DNA of 64,000 nt from Eutreptiella sp. 'Long Island Sound 2002' (GCA_964036045.1 OZ038390.1:3854017-3918016); one strand, 5' to 3'. Positions 44,001 to 54,109 are shown, counted from the first letter of the stretch. Notes: generated by a model from the sequence alone, not told the origin. Program-made: numbers and translations.

Positions 44001-44932
44001 GACACAGTGGAAAGGGGGGGGGGGGGGGTTGGCACAAGGCCTCGGGATCTGATTGTGTGCCTTTGGCGGCGCCTATTAGCCTCTCGCCACTGCTCATTCT
44101 GACCCTCTGTGGGCCCGAACGTGTTTTGGTTGTGTCAACGGAGCCCCTGGATGACTTGTCCTGTTTGACTACTCCGGGGTTGGCTGGCTCGGAAGTGGGG
44201 GGGGGGGGGGGTCACATGGCAGAAGTGGTGGGGTATGCACGCGGTGGGGGTGGGTGGTACAACAGCCGTCCCGTATGGCGACCTCCGGTGGCACTAGCAC
44301 CCGGATGCCGACCAGAAAGACGGTGGGGGAGGGGACAGACGGGCCATACCCGGCCGCCTGTGCACTGCCCCTTGTGGCCCAAAGCCCCCCCCCCCGCCCC
44401 CCTGTGTGACATTCCGTCGGGTTGTTGTTTCTTTACGGGGCCCTGGACAGTCACCCGTTCTTCCCTTCGCATGTTGCGTCGGGTCGCTGCGTTCTGTGGG
44501 CCGCTGCGGCCGGTGCTCTTGCTGGTGTCGTTTCCGCGTTCGCGGAGCCCAGTAGTTGGTGTGTTGGGGCTGTGCTGAATGTGGCGGGATGTGCCGTTTG
44601 TGCGTTAGCGGCGCCCAGTAGTTTGCATGTTGCCCCCCCCCGGCAGCGCGAGCACGTACACGCGGCTCAAGGGATACCGAATGCCCGCCGTCCCTCCACT
44701 TCATAAAGACTTCCAACTTCCGGGAGATGAAGGACTTGCCCCTTCCCGGCAGCCCCACCATCACCAGGCAGAGGTGCCGCTGGTTGGGGGTGAGTGCGGC
44801 ACGCAGTCGGTCGGCGCGGAAGAGCTTCTGCACGTGATCTGTGGAGCCGCTGTAGTAGCGCAGTCGGCCCGGGGGGCCAGAGCCGTTCTTTGACGGAAGG
44901 CCATTGTTCATTGTGTATACCGCAGACGTCAT
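30831..44932 (-). CDS. PFKFB: 6-phosphofructo-2-kinase/fructose-2,6-bisphosphatase, eight exons
   Basis: Bifunctional enzyme that makes and removes fructose-2,6-bisphosphate, the cytosolic regulator of glycolysis versus gluconeogenesis. Exons (minus strand): 44,932-44,678; 42,808-42,524; 41,590-41,489; 39,286-39,068; 37,045-36,860; 35,008-34,807; 34,098-33,995; 31,088-30,831. All join in frame to 536 codons plus TGA, a normal length for the family. Kinase: Walker A G-L-P-G-R-G-K-S at 60-67, V-F-N-V-G-K-Y-R-R at 88-96, D-A-T-N at 143-146. Phosphatase: conserved R357, E387, G-E-S-Y at 417-420, H446 and H-T-V at 473-475. The RHG motif reads R267-S268-G269, so the phospho-accepting His is missing. 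Six introns are phase 0 and one is phase 1. The start is ATG at 44,932, directly after TTTTGCAG, so a leader exon or trans-splice is possible. Confidence 0.92.
31089..33994. repeat. PFKFB intron 7: dispersed repeats and poly(G) blocks
   Basis: 31,128-31,197 and 31,431-31,500 are near-identical (TTGCAATGTCCGCATTAGGC). 31,638-31,729 and 32,070-32,158 are two copies of a TTGGCACAAGGCC-led repeat, each behind a G run. 32,615-33,110 is one of three copies of a repeat with paired GACGGTCCCCCACCC words (others at 45.1-45.5 and 46.1-46.6 kb). No exon is needed here, since exons 7 and 8 join in frame. Confidence 0.7.
33995..34098 (-). CDS. PFKFB: PFKFB exon 7 (second catalytic His)
   Basis: Codon 417 (last two bases) to residue 451. 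Starts CACAG|GCGAAT and ends CTGCAG|GTCTGT. G-E-S-Y-A-D-L-I-G-R-L-E-P and V-L-I-C-S-H446-T-S-V-L match the conserved G-E-S-Y and C-H-Q-A-V regions. The second histidine is present. Confidence 0.88.
34381..34452 (+). repeat. (GGGA)n tract in PFKFB intron 6
   Basis: GGGA/GGGAAGGA tetranucleotide repeats, CCCT on the gene's sense strand, directly followed by a TTTGGC hexamer repeat. A second tract in the same intron lies at 34,569-34,626. Confidence 0.9.
34569..34626 (+). repeat. Second (GGGA)n tract in PFKFB intron 6
   Basis: GGGA units with one interruption near 34,598. On the sense strand these are pyrimidine-rich and lie about 470 bases upstream of exon 7. Confidence 0.9.
34807..35008 (-). 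CDS. PFKFB: PFKFB exon 6 (phosphatase)
   Basis: Residues 350-416 plus the first base of codon 417. Starts CTTCAG|GTGATG and ends GGAG|GTCTGT, a phase 1 intron. It carries V-S-T-L-P-R357-S (the second phosphate-binding Arg region), then L-N-P-M-D-K-G-I-Y-E387-G-M, matching the conserved acid-catalyst region, and R-F-P-G. Confidence 0.88.
35009..36859. repeat. PFKFB intron 5 with degenerate TGATCCAACC repeats
   Basis: 35,415-35,880 is packed with variants of TGATCCAACC, GTGATCYAACG and CAAACCTGATC, a loose 10-base family. The rest shows no exon. 36,395-36,445 (CCTACTGAGAATGAGTTTC) resembles 41,880-41,935 in intron 2. Confidence 0.65.
36860..37045 (-). CDS. PFKFB: PFKFB exon 5 (with insertion)
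   Basis: Residues 288-349. Starts TGCAG|GTCGCC and ends TGCAAG|GTATTG. L-S-C-E-G-E-L-F-A-L-A-L-A-D-F matches the helix after the RHG loop. The next 30 or so residues, rich in Cys, Ser, Glu and Asp, have no counterpart in the family before the T-S-x-x-x-R motif of exon 6, so they look like an insertion loop. Confidence 0.82.
37503..38050. repeat. Foldback element in PFKFB intron 4
   Basis: The left arm at 37,503-37,665 (GTGACATTCCGTCGGG, GGGGCCCTGGACAGTCACCC, CGGCCGCTGCGGCC) is repeated in inverse at 37,889-38,050. The arms are about 160 bases, close to identical, around a 225-base loop. The loop includes TGTGGCGGGATGTGCCG. A single arm plus loop in the same orientation as the left arm lies at 44,395-44,640 in intron 1. 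It resembles a foldback or MITE-like mobile element. No transposase is seen. Confidence 0.82.
38051..39067. other. Rest of PFKFB intron 4
   Basis: No exon. 38,740-38,925 is a dense series of G runs with GGGGGTCTAGGAGGGGCTTGG-like units repeated at 38,820 and 38,850. Confidence 0.5.
39068..39286 (-). CDS. PFKFB: PFKFB exon 4 (kinase/phosphatase junction, altered RHG motif)
   Basis: Residues 215-287. Starts CTCAG|GTGTAC and ends AGTAAG|GTCCGC. An alternative donor GTAAGG a few bases upstream would break the frame with exon 5, so I prefer GTCCGC. It contains Y-E-T-V-D-D-D-Q-L-A-Y-I-K, I-H-I-A-P-R-P-I-W and then L-C-R-S-G, where family members have L-C-R-H-G. Confidence 0.88.
39287..41488. repeat. 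PFKFB intron 3: GGTTGGCGG minisatellite, (TA)n, tRNA-like module
   Basis: 39,469-39,645 is a degenerate minisatellite of GGTTGGCGG and GGTTGGTGG. 40,975-41,002 is (TA)14. 41,113-41,190, read on the minus strand, has an A-box-like GCCTCAGTGGTATATGC and a B-box-like AGTTCAAATCC in tRNA spacing, with 5 of 7 acceptor pairs, so it is an eroded tRNA-like sequence. No additional exon is required. Confidence 0.6.
41489..41590 (-). CDS. PFKFB: PFKFB exon 3
   Basis: Residues 181-214. Starts GGCAG|GAGAAC and ends GAACGG|GTCCGG. The segment K-H-S-P-D-F-V-D matches the conserved S-P-D-Y-x-D region that follows the kinase core in this family. The donor is weak in consensus but is fixed by the fit to exon 4. 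Confidence 0.85.
41591..42523. other. PFKFB intron 2
   Basis: No exon. At 42,085-42,120 CCGAGGCCTTGTGCCAA followed by a C run is the inverted form of the poly(G)-TTGGCACAAGGCC unit seen in introns 1 and 7. C and G runs sit at 42,400 and 42,440-42,457. Confidence 0.55.
42524..42808 (-). CDS. PFKFB: PFKFB exon 2 (kinase core)
   Basis: Residues 86-180. Starts CAG|GTGCGG and ends TTGCAG|GTGCAC. It carries the V-F-N-V-G-K-Y-R-R substrate-region motif, F-F-D-P-S-N-E, the G-I-F-D-A-T-N-S-T kinase motif and F-I-E-S-I-C-D-D-P, all standard for 6-phosphofructo-2-kinases. Confidence 0.92.
42809..44677. repeat. PFKFB intron 1: poly(G)-TTGGCACAAGGCC and foldback arm
   Basis: 44,018-44,095 has a G run followed by TTGGCACAAGGCCTCGGG and a GGCGCCTATTAGCCTCTCGCC block. 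44,395-44,640 is a single copy of the foldback arm found at 37.5 kb. No exon is needed between exons 1 and 2. Confidence 0.65.
44678..44932 (-). CDS. PFKFB: PFKFB exon 1 (N-terminus, Walker A)
   Basis: Residues 1-85. The ATG directly follows TTTTGCAG, a perfect acceptor, so the mRNA may have an upstream leader or a trans-spliced 5' end. It has a short polar N-terminus, then the P-loop at residues 60-67 with the ATP-binding Lys66. Ends TCG|GTATCC. A second in-frame ATG lies two codons upstream at 44,938, inside the acceptor. Confidence 0.88.
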
Positions 44933-45099
44933 CTGCAAAACATCGGAGACGACAAGGACCTGCCTGGGGTGTAGGGACTCGACCGGTCATTGGCACTGGC
45001 CACCGGCCACTGGCATTGGCACGTGCATGGGCATGCGCACAGGCAAGTGCATCGTTAAGTACGTGGGCAGGGACACGGATCTTTTCATAGGTACAGATA

Positions 45100-45500
45100 T
45101 AAGTACCCCCGCTGTCCTTCCCCACCCCAGGGAAGACGGTCCCCCACCCCCCCCTGGGGGACCGCACTACCACCGTACACGCACATTTGCAGGCACAGAA
45201 ATTGCAGCATAAAACGAAAGAATTCAGCATAAGATGCCTTCAAAGGGCTGCCAATGTAACGAGACCTACTCCTTGACCAGCTCGGTGTGAATTTTCTTGG
45301 TCCTGCTCCACTTGACCTTGAACTCTTGCACATGCTCACCACTTTCCACTGGAATGCTTTGGGCAGCACTCTTGGGTGGTGGTTTTGCCACAACAACACA
45401 GTGAGCTGCAACGAAAAATTTTGGGTTGAGCATGACGGTCCCCCACCCCCCCCTGGTGAAGGACAAGGGGTGGGGAACGACAAGGGGGGGAGGGTATGTA
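45100..45500. repeat. Dispersed repeat with GACGGTCCCCCACCC ends, copy 2
   Basis: Two GACGGTCCCCCACCC words (about 45,136 and 45,435) frame a segment that includes a minus-strand scrap reading S-G-E-H-V-Q-E-F-K-V-K-W-S-R-T-K-K and a stop. Copies lie at 32,615-33,110 and, with a different interior, 46,130-46,630. Confidence 0.65.
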
Positions 45501-46244
45501 CATACGGAAATACGCATGAGGAGCATAGGCGCGGACAAAGGGACGTACATAGGTACAGACGTAGGTGTGGATTGTTTTTTGGGTTCCGGATGCTCATGGT
45601 GTCATTGACTCCATGCCTGCATGTACATGTATATCCATACCTACGTCCACAACCTGCACAAGGTCTCCCCACACTGAGCACCATGCATTGCATCGACACC
45701 CACCACACATATTCATTGACTGACTGCCCATGGGCGTGGCAGATCGACTGCACTACTGTGTGAAGGGTCACCACATATTGTGACTGCACTTTGCGAGGAC
45801 CATCGGTCCCCCTAGTTCCTGGGTGCACCTGTACTGTACATAAATGGACCTACTTTCCAGGGTACATAGGCGCATGCACATAGATGTGTATGTAGGGACG
45901 TAGGGAGGAGGAGGGGAAATACAATATCAAACAGGGAAACCCGCATGGGTCCAGGGCCCCCGTGGTCACCTGAGGTACCTTCACAAAAATAGGCCTGTGG
46001 TCGGTCCTGAGGACCAGTCAGCATTCCTGTCTGGTGCTTGCCTGGGTCGCATCCGGGGGCCTCGCCTGGGTCAGAACCTCTGGGGTGTGGGGTTTAGGTG
46101 ACCTCCGTCCCTGTAGGGACGTAGGTAGGTACCCCCCCCCCCTTGTCGTTCCCCACCCCACGGAAGACGGTCCCCCACCACCCCCTAGGGGACGGTCACC
46201 AAGTGACGGTCCCCCACCCCCCCTGGGGGACCGCACCACCACCG

Positions 46245-46465
46245 TACACTCGGGGCGGAGAGGGAGCACGTGGCAGTGAGAGGCGCCGAACAGACGCACG
46301 GTCGTGCAAGACGGTCTTGCCATCACGGTCATAAGTGATACGGCGATATGCATCACCGTGCTCCGAATGTCCAACGACTTGCGCCAAAACAGGTTCCCCC
46401 GTGGAGCGGATGAACATCACACTTGTCCCAGGGGGAAACATGGTTGTGCTATCAAGTTCCATTTC
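46245..46465 (-). pseudogene. Transposon-like coding scrap (small beta-domain)
   Basis: The minus-strand frame starts M-E-L-D-S-T-T-M-F-P-P-G and runs T-S-V-M-F-I-R-S, V-L-A-Q-V-V-G-H-S, Y-R-R-I-T-Y-D-R-D-G, H-D-R-A-S-V-R-R-L. It looks like a compact tudor/chromo-like beta-barrel, as often found near the ends of transposon-encoded proteins. The first 12 codons recur at 32,880-32,920, where they run into a different ending, so the pieces have been shuffled. It is framed by GACGGTCCCCCACCC words. No intact gene is seen around it. Confidence 0.4.
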
Positions 46466-46639
46466 AGCGAAAGTGAGCAAAATGTTCTGCCATGAGTGCA
46501 AGGGATACAAGTGGCAGTGCCCCACAACACAGTCACCAACACAACAACACAGTGAGCCGCAATGAAAAATTTTGGGTTGACCAAGTGACGGTCCCCCCCC
46601 CCCGGGGAACGACAAGGGGGGGGGGGTACATAGTGGGGG

Positions 46640-48440
46640 TTGTTGCACTGCGCGTGCACCGGGTCCGCACCATGGCAACTATTGGTGGTCAAACACCGGG
46701 GAACCATCCCAAGATGTACCCATGCAAACAGCCCATGCAACCCCAGAAAACCTTTGTTGCAAGCACACCACCTGTCTTGCTAGGGTTTTTTGTATGGTTG
46801 CCAGTCGTTCCCAAGGCTCTTGGGTAGGTTTTGTTCTTTCCTGGAGGCCTCTTGATGGTTGCAATTATATACCGAACGTTGCACCGCACCAGCACCGTGG
46901 CAAGAGCATCCTCATAGGCAGGTATGGACATAGGTACACACACATTGGTCGGGACACAAGCACGTACCCCCCCCCCCCCTTGGGGGGGGTTACATACATT
47001 TCCCCCTATGTGGCTCCTTCCTTCCTTGCAAGAAGATGCAGCAAAACCAAAGGGGGCTTGCTTGCTGGTACATGGACATAGATACAAACCTGGTCACGTA
47101 CAGGCAGGCACAGCACTTGTCCAACCCCCAACCCGGGGGGGAACCCAGAGATGACGTTGGCGGACGCGCGACTAGATGTGGGACGGACACCCCATAAAGG
47201 TGATGGCACCATCGCATTTGGTGGCCAAACTGATGATAAGAGCTAAAATTTCTCACTTCCTTGGCTTCCATAACCTGCAGTTTTGGTGCATGTGCCTGTA
47301 AGTTCAGCTCGAAATACGTCTTGTGGGCAATAACAGGCACTTTGCAGTGGCAGTGACAAATACACTGTTGCATGCATCTCCCAGTGAGCGCCCACACAGC
47401 CCACACAGCGGGTGTTCCACACACTACCAGTGGTGCAAGTGGCACAGGGCCCAGTGGTTTTCTGCCGTAGGGTGTTCTGCCGTGGCCGCAAACAAAGACT
47501 CAAAGTCGCAGGATATTCGCTTAAAAGGCAGGACATTCGCTTCCGGTCTGTGAGGGTCCCACCCCGTTGGTGCTCCTGCATACCTCTCGGCCTGGAGGGC
47601 TGCCCCGTAGATGATTGTACACCGGCTTCCTATTCCCATCTACCAGCGTGCCGGGTGGGTGTGCAGCAGACCCTGCGGTATGGGTGTGCGATAATCTTTG
47701 CAGTATCGACATGGACCCCTTAGCCCCTCCTTGGTCCATGCGTGGGTGGGACTGCTGCCAGCCTCATTGGCTCCTGTCCAAGTTGCAGTTCCATGGACAA
47801 ATGCAATGGTGTCTCCGCCGCCCTGAGGAGGCCACCACATCTAGTATTGTGTCCGTAAACGCTAGCCTGCAAGAGAAAGAGGCCGCAGTTGGTCACCACA
47901 TGGCGATGGTGTGTCCGAAACTGCCACCAACTTGTGAGGTGTCCGAACCAGGCTTCTTTTTCAGTGCCTCGCACACCCTCCCCCCAGGGGGGGGGGGGGG
48001 GGCTGCCCACCTTCAAAATTGTGGGTGCCTCCTCAACTCCTCAAATGGGACCCGGCCCCGTGGGGGTGGGCCCATAGTGGGTAGGCTGCCTTTCGGTGCA
48101 AGCAGTAGATTACCTGAGTGTGACACTTCGCCCTCCATCCATTTTGCTCCCTGTGAAAGCTCAACACGAAGGTTCTGTGTAAATGTGGCATGCACATTTC
48201 TGACCATGCCAATGCCATGCGGGAACACTTGAAATCTCCACAGCACAGTACAGCACAGGGTGTGAAAAATGCCGCACATGGAGCAAATATGGCTGCTTTG
48301 TTGGTGTGCCCAAGCGATCAATAAAACGATTCGCTCCAACCTTCAGTGGTGCATGTTGGGTTTGGTGGTTGGTGGGTGGGTGGGTGCCTCTTGGGCACCA
48401 AGAGAGTCGTTTTCGGGCCTACTTTCATGACCTAGAAAAA
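46640..48440. other. No confident gene
   Basis: Minus-strand frames at 47,130-47,740 have Cys/His clusters (for example C-H-L-H-H-W and C-H-C-H-C) but spread over different frames. They may be the ruins of a DNA transposon. A G run at 47,985-48,002 splits the region. Confidence 0.3.
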
Positions 48441-50990
48441 ACCGTGGGTATCAAGTAATTTTCGAACCAATTGGGACCTGGACCAAAACGTTCAAAAGAC
48501 CTGAAAATAACAAACTGGGACACAAAGTCACGAGGCAAGGACACCGGACACAGCTATGGTGCAATCACTCTGGTTGATCCAGTCGTTCTCGGTCATGCCG
48601 ATGTTGTGCAACAGCTGCCTGTACAGGGGGGGGGGGGGGGAGAATCTTGCCCAGAACCATTTCGCAGGGGATAATTTCGCCACCCTTGAAATCCCCAAAG
48701 TGCCAAGTGCCATACGCCTAAATGACTGCAACAAAACAACAAGACATGCACCAGGCAGAGACACCAAAATTGCAACACATTCCATTGTTGCCTCTACGTC
48801 AGCATTACGGATTGTCGATGCCTTGAAAAGGAAGCCAGCAGCCCCAGCACCAGCCACCGGCTCTTTAGATTCATGCATCTGCGCACGAAACGGTTGGGTC
48901 AGGCGCGTGCATAACCGCGCCTGGCCCTCCCTGCCTCTCTTTTTGTGTATTGTAGGCTGATGAGGGCTCGGTTGAGCCGAAACTAGTACCCCGACGCCAA
49001 GAAGTGGTACGTGCCGTTTTCGTGCTGTGCCCTGCCTGCTTGCTGGAGGTTTTGGAAAACTTTTCACATTCTGGGCAACAGGAGGACAAGAACGCAGTCG
49101 TCTTGGTTTCAATCCATTCAAGCACGGTGGGCCAACCCCCTGCCAAGGACGTGGCATGGACTGAGATGTGCCGCCACAAACAGACGATGCTTTGGCCGGT
49201 CGCCGCGGCTTGGGCTGAGGTACAAGCAGGTCTGATATGGCATGGCAGCCGTTGGGTTCCGGTTTATGGAAGGTGAGGCAGCGATCCCACACCCGCACAG
49301 GGGGGGAATCTCGCCAGAGGAGAATTTCGTGGAGGAAATTTTCGCCATTAAGAAAGGTGGCGAAAATGTCCCCTCGCCAAATTTTGGTGTAACAGTTTTA
49401 TCGTTCACCACAGCTGCAGGCATTGTGTTTCCTCAAAATGATTGCTGACAGGAAATTCGCATGGCAAAGCGTTCATCGATGTCAGAAATGCCAAGGGGTT
49501 GGCCCATCAAGCAATGAAATGTCCTCCCCCAACATCAAGGGCCAGCTCAGGGTTTGCGAGTGTCTCGGGCTGGGCCAGGGCTAAGAATGTAGCTGCTACA
49601 TGCGGCAGGATGCAGGTCGCCTCCCGTGCAAGCCTGGGGGTGCATGCGTGTAGTGGAGGGCGCGATGCCAGCAGGGCAGCGCTGCAGTCGGCGCGGGCAG
49701 GCGAGGGGCCAGTGGTGATTGGATAAAATAGAGCAGCGATGGTGGGGCAGGGGCAGGGGTGCATGTGCTGACGCTGGACGGCCCCATACGCAGAATGGGT
49801 GGGGGCAGTGCATCCCAGGGACATGCGAGGCACCTGGGGAGACCGGAACCCAATGTGTGTGTCTGGCTGCTTCCGGTGCTCGGGGCGACAGGGCAAAGAG
49901 CAGGGCTTTGGGCCAATGGCAGTGGGAGCTGGGCGGGCAGGAGTGGGGTCCGAGGGGCAAATCCTACTCGCCGGGCAACAGAAAAGGGGTGGAAGGCAAT
50001 GGGGGGCATAGAACTTAGTAAGTGTGCCGGTTGGTGCTTCCGGGTGTACGTAATGGTTTGGGTGTTGAGGAATAAAAGGCATCGCTGGTGTCAAGCCACC
50101 GCGGAAAGGCACTTAAGGTGGGTGAGAGTGGGACGGCTGTCCCCCTGCGCTTATGCGCTGCCTCTGCCCCTTGGCTTCCCTCCCACGCCGGCGCCGGCAA
50201 TGCCCCCCATGAAGTCAAACTAAGTCTAACCCTACCCCGAACCGCGAATCATGGACCATGCTGCGAAGTACCCGCGACGGCACACGCATGGCCTGTTTGT
50301 TGGCGTGGCACGTTGTTCGGTTGCACGGACTGCAGGCCGGTTGTGTGGGACGCGGCGGGATGGGGATGGGAGGCGACCGGTTACGCATTGGAGCGGAGGA
50401 GGGGAAGGGGGGGGTTTGGACCCGGGGGGGGGGGGGGGTTGACCCTCCTCCTTGACAACTGCTTGAAAGGTTTCGGCACCGGAAAATTTTTTTGGCCTAG
50501 ATTGCTGGTGGGCTGTGGATGGTTGCTGTTGATTCCTGGTGTTTCTGCGGCATCTGTAGAGAACAATGGGCAACATGACACAAAGCACTCTACAGATCCC
50601 TCAGACTCTTGACTGCCTCGCAAAGTTGTGCCCCCAAGAAGCTTCAGCATTGAGAGATGCTACCACCAGGCACTTATTCACCCTGGAGTTGCACCTGAAA
50701 CTGTCAACTCAGGCTTCCACCTGCATTGGAAGAGGGGGAATGGGGGGGGGGGCTCTGAGGGGGGGGGTTGGACCGGGGGGGGGGGGTCCTCCTTCAATTT
50801 TTTTTTGTTCTAATGCGTGTCTGGATGCGACCACGACCCGTCTTGACAGCACCCGAGGCGCCCTCCCTGAAGGTACCACGGCAGGCCCATATGGTGTCTC
50901 AGGTCCCCTCGCATTGAACCCGGGGATTCAAGCCCACTGCTGACCCTGGGCAACGGAGAGGCAGTGAACCCCGTGTACCTGACCCGTGCT
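48441..50990. other. No confident gene
   Basis: No domain is recognised. 48,640-48,700 and 49,300-49,380 share TTTCGC and GCGAAA-rich words. G runs occur at 48,627, 50,425 and 50,750. A minus-strand frame at 48,528-49,298 is open, but its content changes character along its length and I do not trust it. Confidence 0.35.
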
Positions 50991-50996
50991 CACATA

Positions 50997-51062
50997 CTCA
51001 CTCGCGCGCGCGCGCACACACACACGCACGCGCGCGCGCGCACACACGCACGCGCGCGCGAA
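50997..51062. repeat. Alternating CG/CA microsatellite
   Basis: (CG)n and (CA)n blocks alternate (CGCGCG, ACACAC, GCACGCG). Alternating purine-pyrimidine sequence of this kind can adopt Z-DNA. That is a property of the class, not shown here. Confidence 0.9.
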
Positions 51063-54000
51063 CTCATGGCCCTGACCGGAGGCGCAACGCAGTCAAGCAG
51101 AGGATTTGCGCTCCATCACCAGCGGTGCGGCGACTGCTGTCCCCACAACCGCCACGAACGCCCTTGAGTGCCCCTGTGTCAGAGAGACAGGGGCAGTGGC
51201 GCACAGTCCGACACACGATGCAGACGGTCGGGGCCAGGCCACCAGACCACAGGACCGGACCCGCTGTGCAGGCCCCGAGGCTGGTGAGGCGTGCCAGGGG
51301 TCGTCACACCCACGGCACCTCCAAATGTGTGGCACGGGGGAGAGCAGTGGCACTGCAGCCCCCATCCGGAGAGCACCTCCCCCCCGGGGGGGGGGGGGGT
51401 CAGTGTCCTCAGCACTCCTGCCGAGCTTGTGGTGTGTTCGCATCGGACTGGGAAGGGGAAGGGGGGGGGGGGACAGGCATGCGAAGGAGCGGGGGTTTCT
51501 GTGCACGCGCACCGGCGCAACCGCACCGGGACTGTGGCAAGTCCTACCGGCGGTTTTCAGGATCGCTGCGCTGTGCTGCCACAGCGGGCGTGGGCGTGGG
51601 CACCGGCTGTGTTCAGAGGGTCATCGCAGCAGAATTGGGGGGATCTGCGCATCCGAGGCGTGACTGACATCCAAACAGCCATTTAGACCACGCAAGCCGC
51701 GGACCCCTTCAGGGGCCTCCAGCAAAACGGTATGAGGTCCCGGGCGCGTGGGCACTGGGATACGATCCGGGGTCCAGACCCTGTGGCAGGCCGGACGAGT
51801 GGGCATGCGGGTGGGGTGGCAGGCTGCCCCTCCACCCCCTCAACGATGTTGGCGTTGTCCTGCACTTGCCGCCATGGCCTAACAGTGGGCGTGTCGCCCA
51901 CTGTTGCGGGGGGGGGGCAAACACTTGCCAGGCGCGCCCCAATACAGAAGGATGCGACATCCACATGCAACTCAGTGCCTATACCCCTCGCGATGCTCCT
52001 TGCCAGGGCCCACAAGCGGACACGCGTTCAGCCGTTTGCCGTATAGAAATATGTCATGGAAACGTGACGGTGGGCTCGTGCACCCACCTTGTCAACCGTC
52101 CACCACCGACCAGACTCTAATCCACTGGTTGAAGAAGTCCCATCACGCAGGGAGAGCAGCGGTGGTCTGTTTTATAATCCGGCAGGCACACGCCCACCTG
52201 CCCCCTACAAATACATGTCGAATGAATGTGTTTGCCTCCTCTCTTGACGCTTAGCCGTGCGACTCTTGAGCATTCTGAAGCATCACAGAACCCCCCAAAG
52301 GGCCCTAGAATGCAGTCGTTGTGTATGCAAACCACTCGTGACCCCAATATACATCAAATTGCCCACCCAAGCGACATGCAGTTCAATTGTGATTCGTTTT
52401 TATGGAGGTCCATCCTTTAGTGAGGGGACTTCAGTGAACCTTATAGTACCTTTATATCCAGGGTGACTAAGGGTACGACTTGGTCAGGGGGTCCGACCAG
52501 ATAGTGCAGCGGCGGGGCTTGTGCCATGGACCCCCCCCCCCCCACCGCCAGTGCGCCAACAATGCGGATCGGGAGTGGGGACGTGAATGGGGCGGTGGCG
52601 CTGTCTCAAGGGCCGTCCCTGTCCGTTGGGTCAACACCACGTCCCCCCCCCCCCCCTCCCCTCCATCGGAGTCCCCCAACGCCGTCGGCGGATGCTACCA
52701 CCACCTCCGCGGCCCCTCCACGGCCCGTGCATTGCGTTCTGCGCACACAATGTTGTCATCTGGCAGCAGCATGACCACTGCGAACAATCCCAGCGGCAGA
52801 GCTCGAAATTCCCATGGCGGGCTGGGAGAGGAAACGGGGGGTCGCACACAGGCCCCCAGTGGTACACAAAGGGCGGAGCCACAGAACACTGCAATCGACC
52901 ACCTTTGAAAATGATCGATGGTTTGAAGGGGGGGCTTGGACGCTCGGTGGATGCCTCACGGTCCCCTGTTCCGCGGGCAGTGGACCAGTACAGGGACACG
53001 AGCGGTCCAGCACGAGCCGTACGGTGCACGACCTGAGGTGAAGCACGGCGCACAGTGCCCGCATGCCGGGATATATTAGAAGGGGGGGAGGGGGGGGGGG
53101 TCTGAAGGGGGTTTGACTGGGGCACCCCTCCTCCTACAGTGTCCAATGCAAAAACGGAAGAAAAGGGGAGGAAAGGGGGGGGTATCCCCCCTCCTCCTAC
53201 GGTGTACGGCCGTTCTAATCCACCCTGCCCGCATGGTGCGCGGACATTGCCTTGTGGTGAAGACACAGTCTCCTCCCCCACAGCCTCGCAACTGCCCTCG
53301 CCCGAAACGCCCAGCCAGTGGAAGAAGGAGGAAGAGATGGGCCATGAAAACCCTTCTGGACTGGGACAGCACAGGGACTTGCTGACAGCGGGACCCTACG
53401 ACGCCCAACCTGGTCTTGGGTGCATATTGGTGGCCATTCCAATGCTTTTCGGTGTGTGGTGCGGCTTGTTCCGGAACCCCCACAAGCACCGACACCACCA
53501 GCTGGTCAAACAGTGCACAAGCGTCTCCATGCAGCACGGAGCATGCTGATCAGGCATGCAGGTCAATGAAACACAGACACGCACTGCCAATGATGCAGTG
53601 GTAACTTGAAACACCATCTGTGGACATATCCCACAGCAAACATCAACTCACTTAGGTCAGATCTACTCCACTGTATCGGACTGTTCTGGGCGAACTACAC
53701 GTGTAGTTGTGTCACGGAAGCCATAAACGCCCATCAACAAGGGTTTTGACGGGTTGATGGGCAGATCAATGAGAATAAGGTTTTTTTGTTTTTGTGTTTT
53801 TGTTTACTTTTTGGGTTTCATTTTACACACACCAATGGCAAAGGCCTTTTGAGGGTATTTGATAGAAAAGATGGGGTGGGGATGGGGGGTGGTGTGACTC
53901 CCCTTCGGAGATTCTGTGCATACTATTGGTACCTCTTGGGGAAAAAATGCACGCGGTTTGTAGGTTTCTATTTTTCTGTAGTAACTTTATTGGGCAACCG

Positions 54001-54109
54001 CGTTTATTGCTGAACTTTGTGTGGCCATTGTTATTGTCTATTGTTTATTTTGTTTGGTCGTTGTCGTTTATTTCTGCATAGTTTCACAAACATCATTGAT
54101 TTCCAGATA
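51063..54109. other. No confident gene
   Basis: About 3 kb with G or C runs (51,385, 51,462, 52,530, 52,647, 53,080) and no domain. CTCCTCCTACRGTGT occurs twice (53,128 and 53,193). 53,775-54,110 is T-rich on the plus strand. Confidence 0.35.

Noticed and set aside
48528-49298. A 256-codon minus-strand frame
   Set aside because: Its character changes along the length, it crosses a poly(G) run, and I see no domain.
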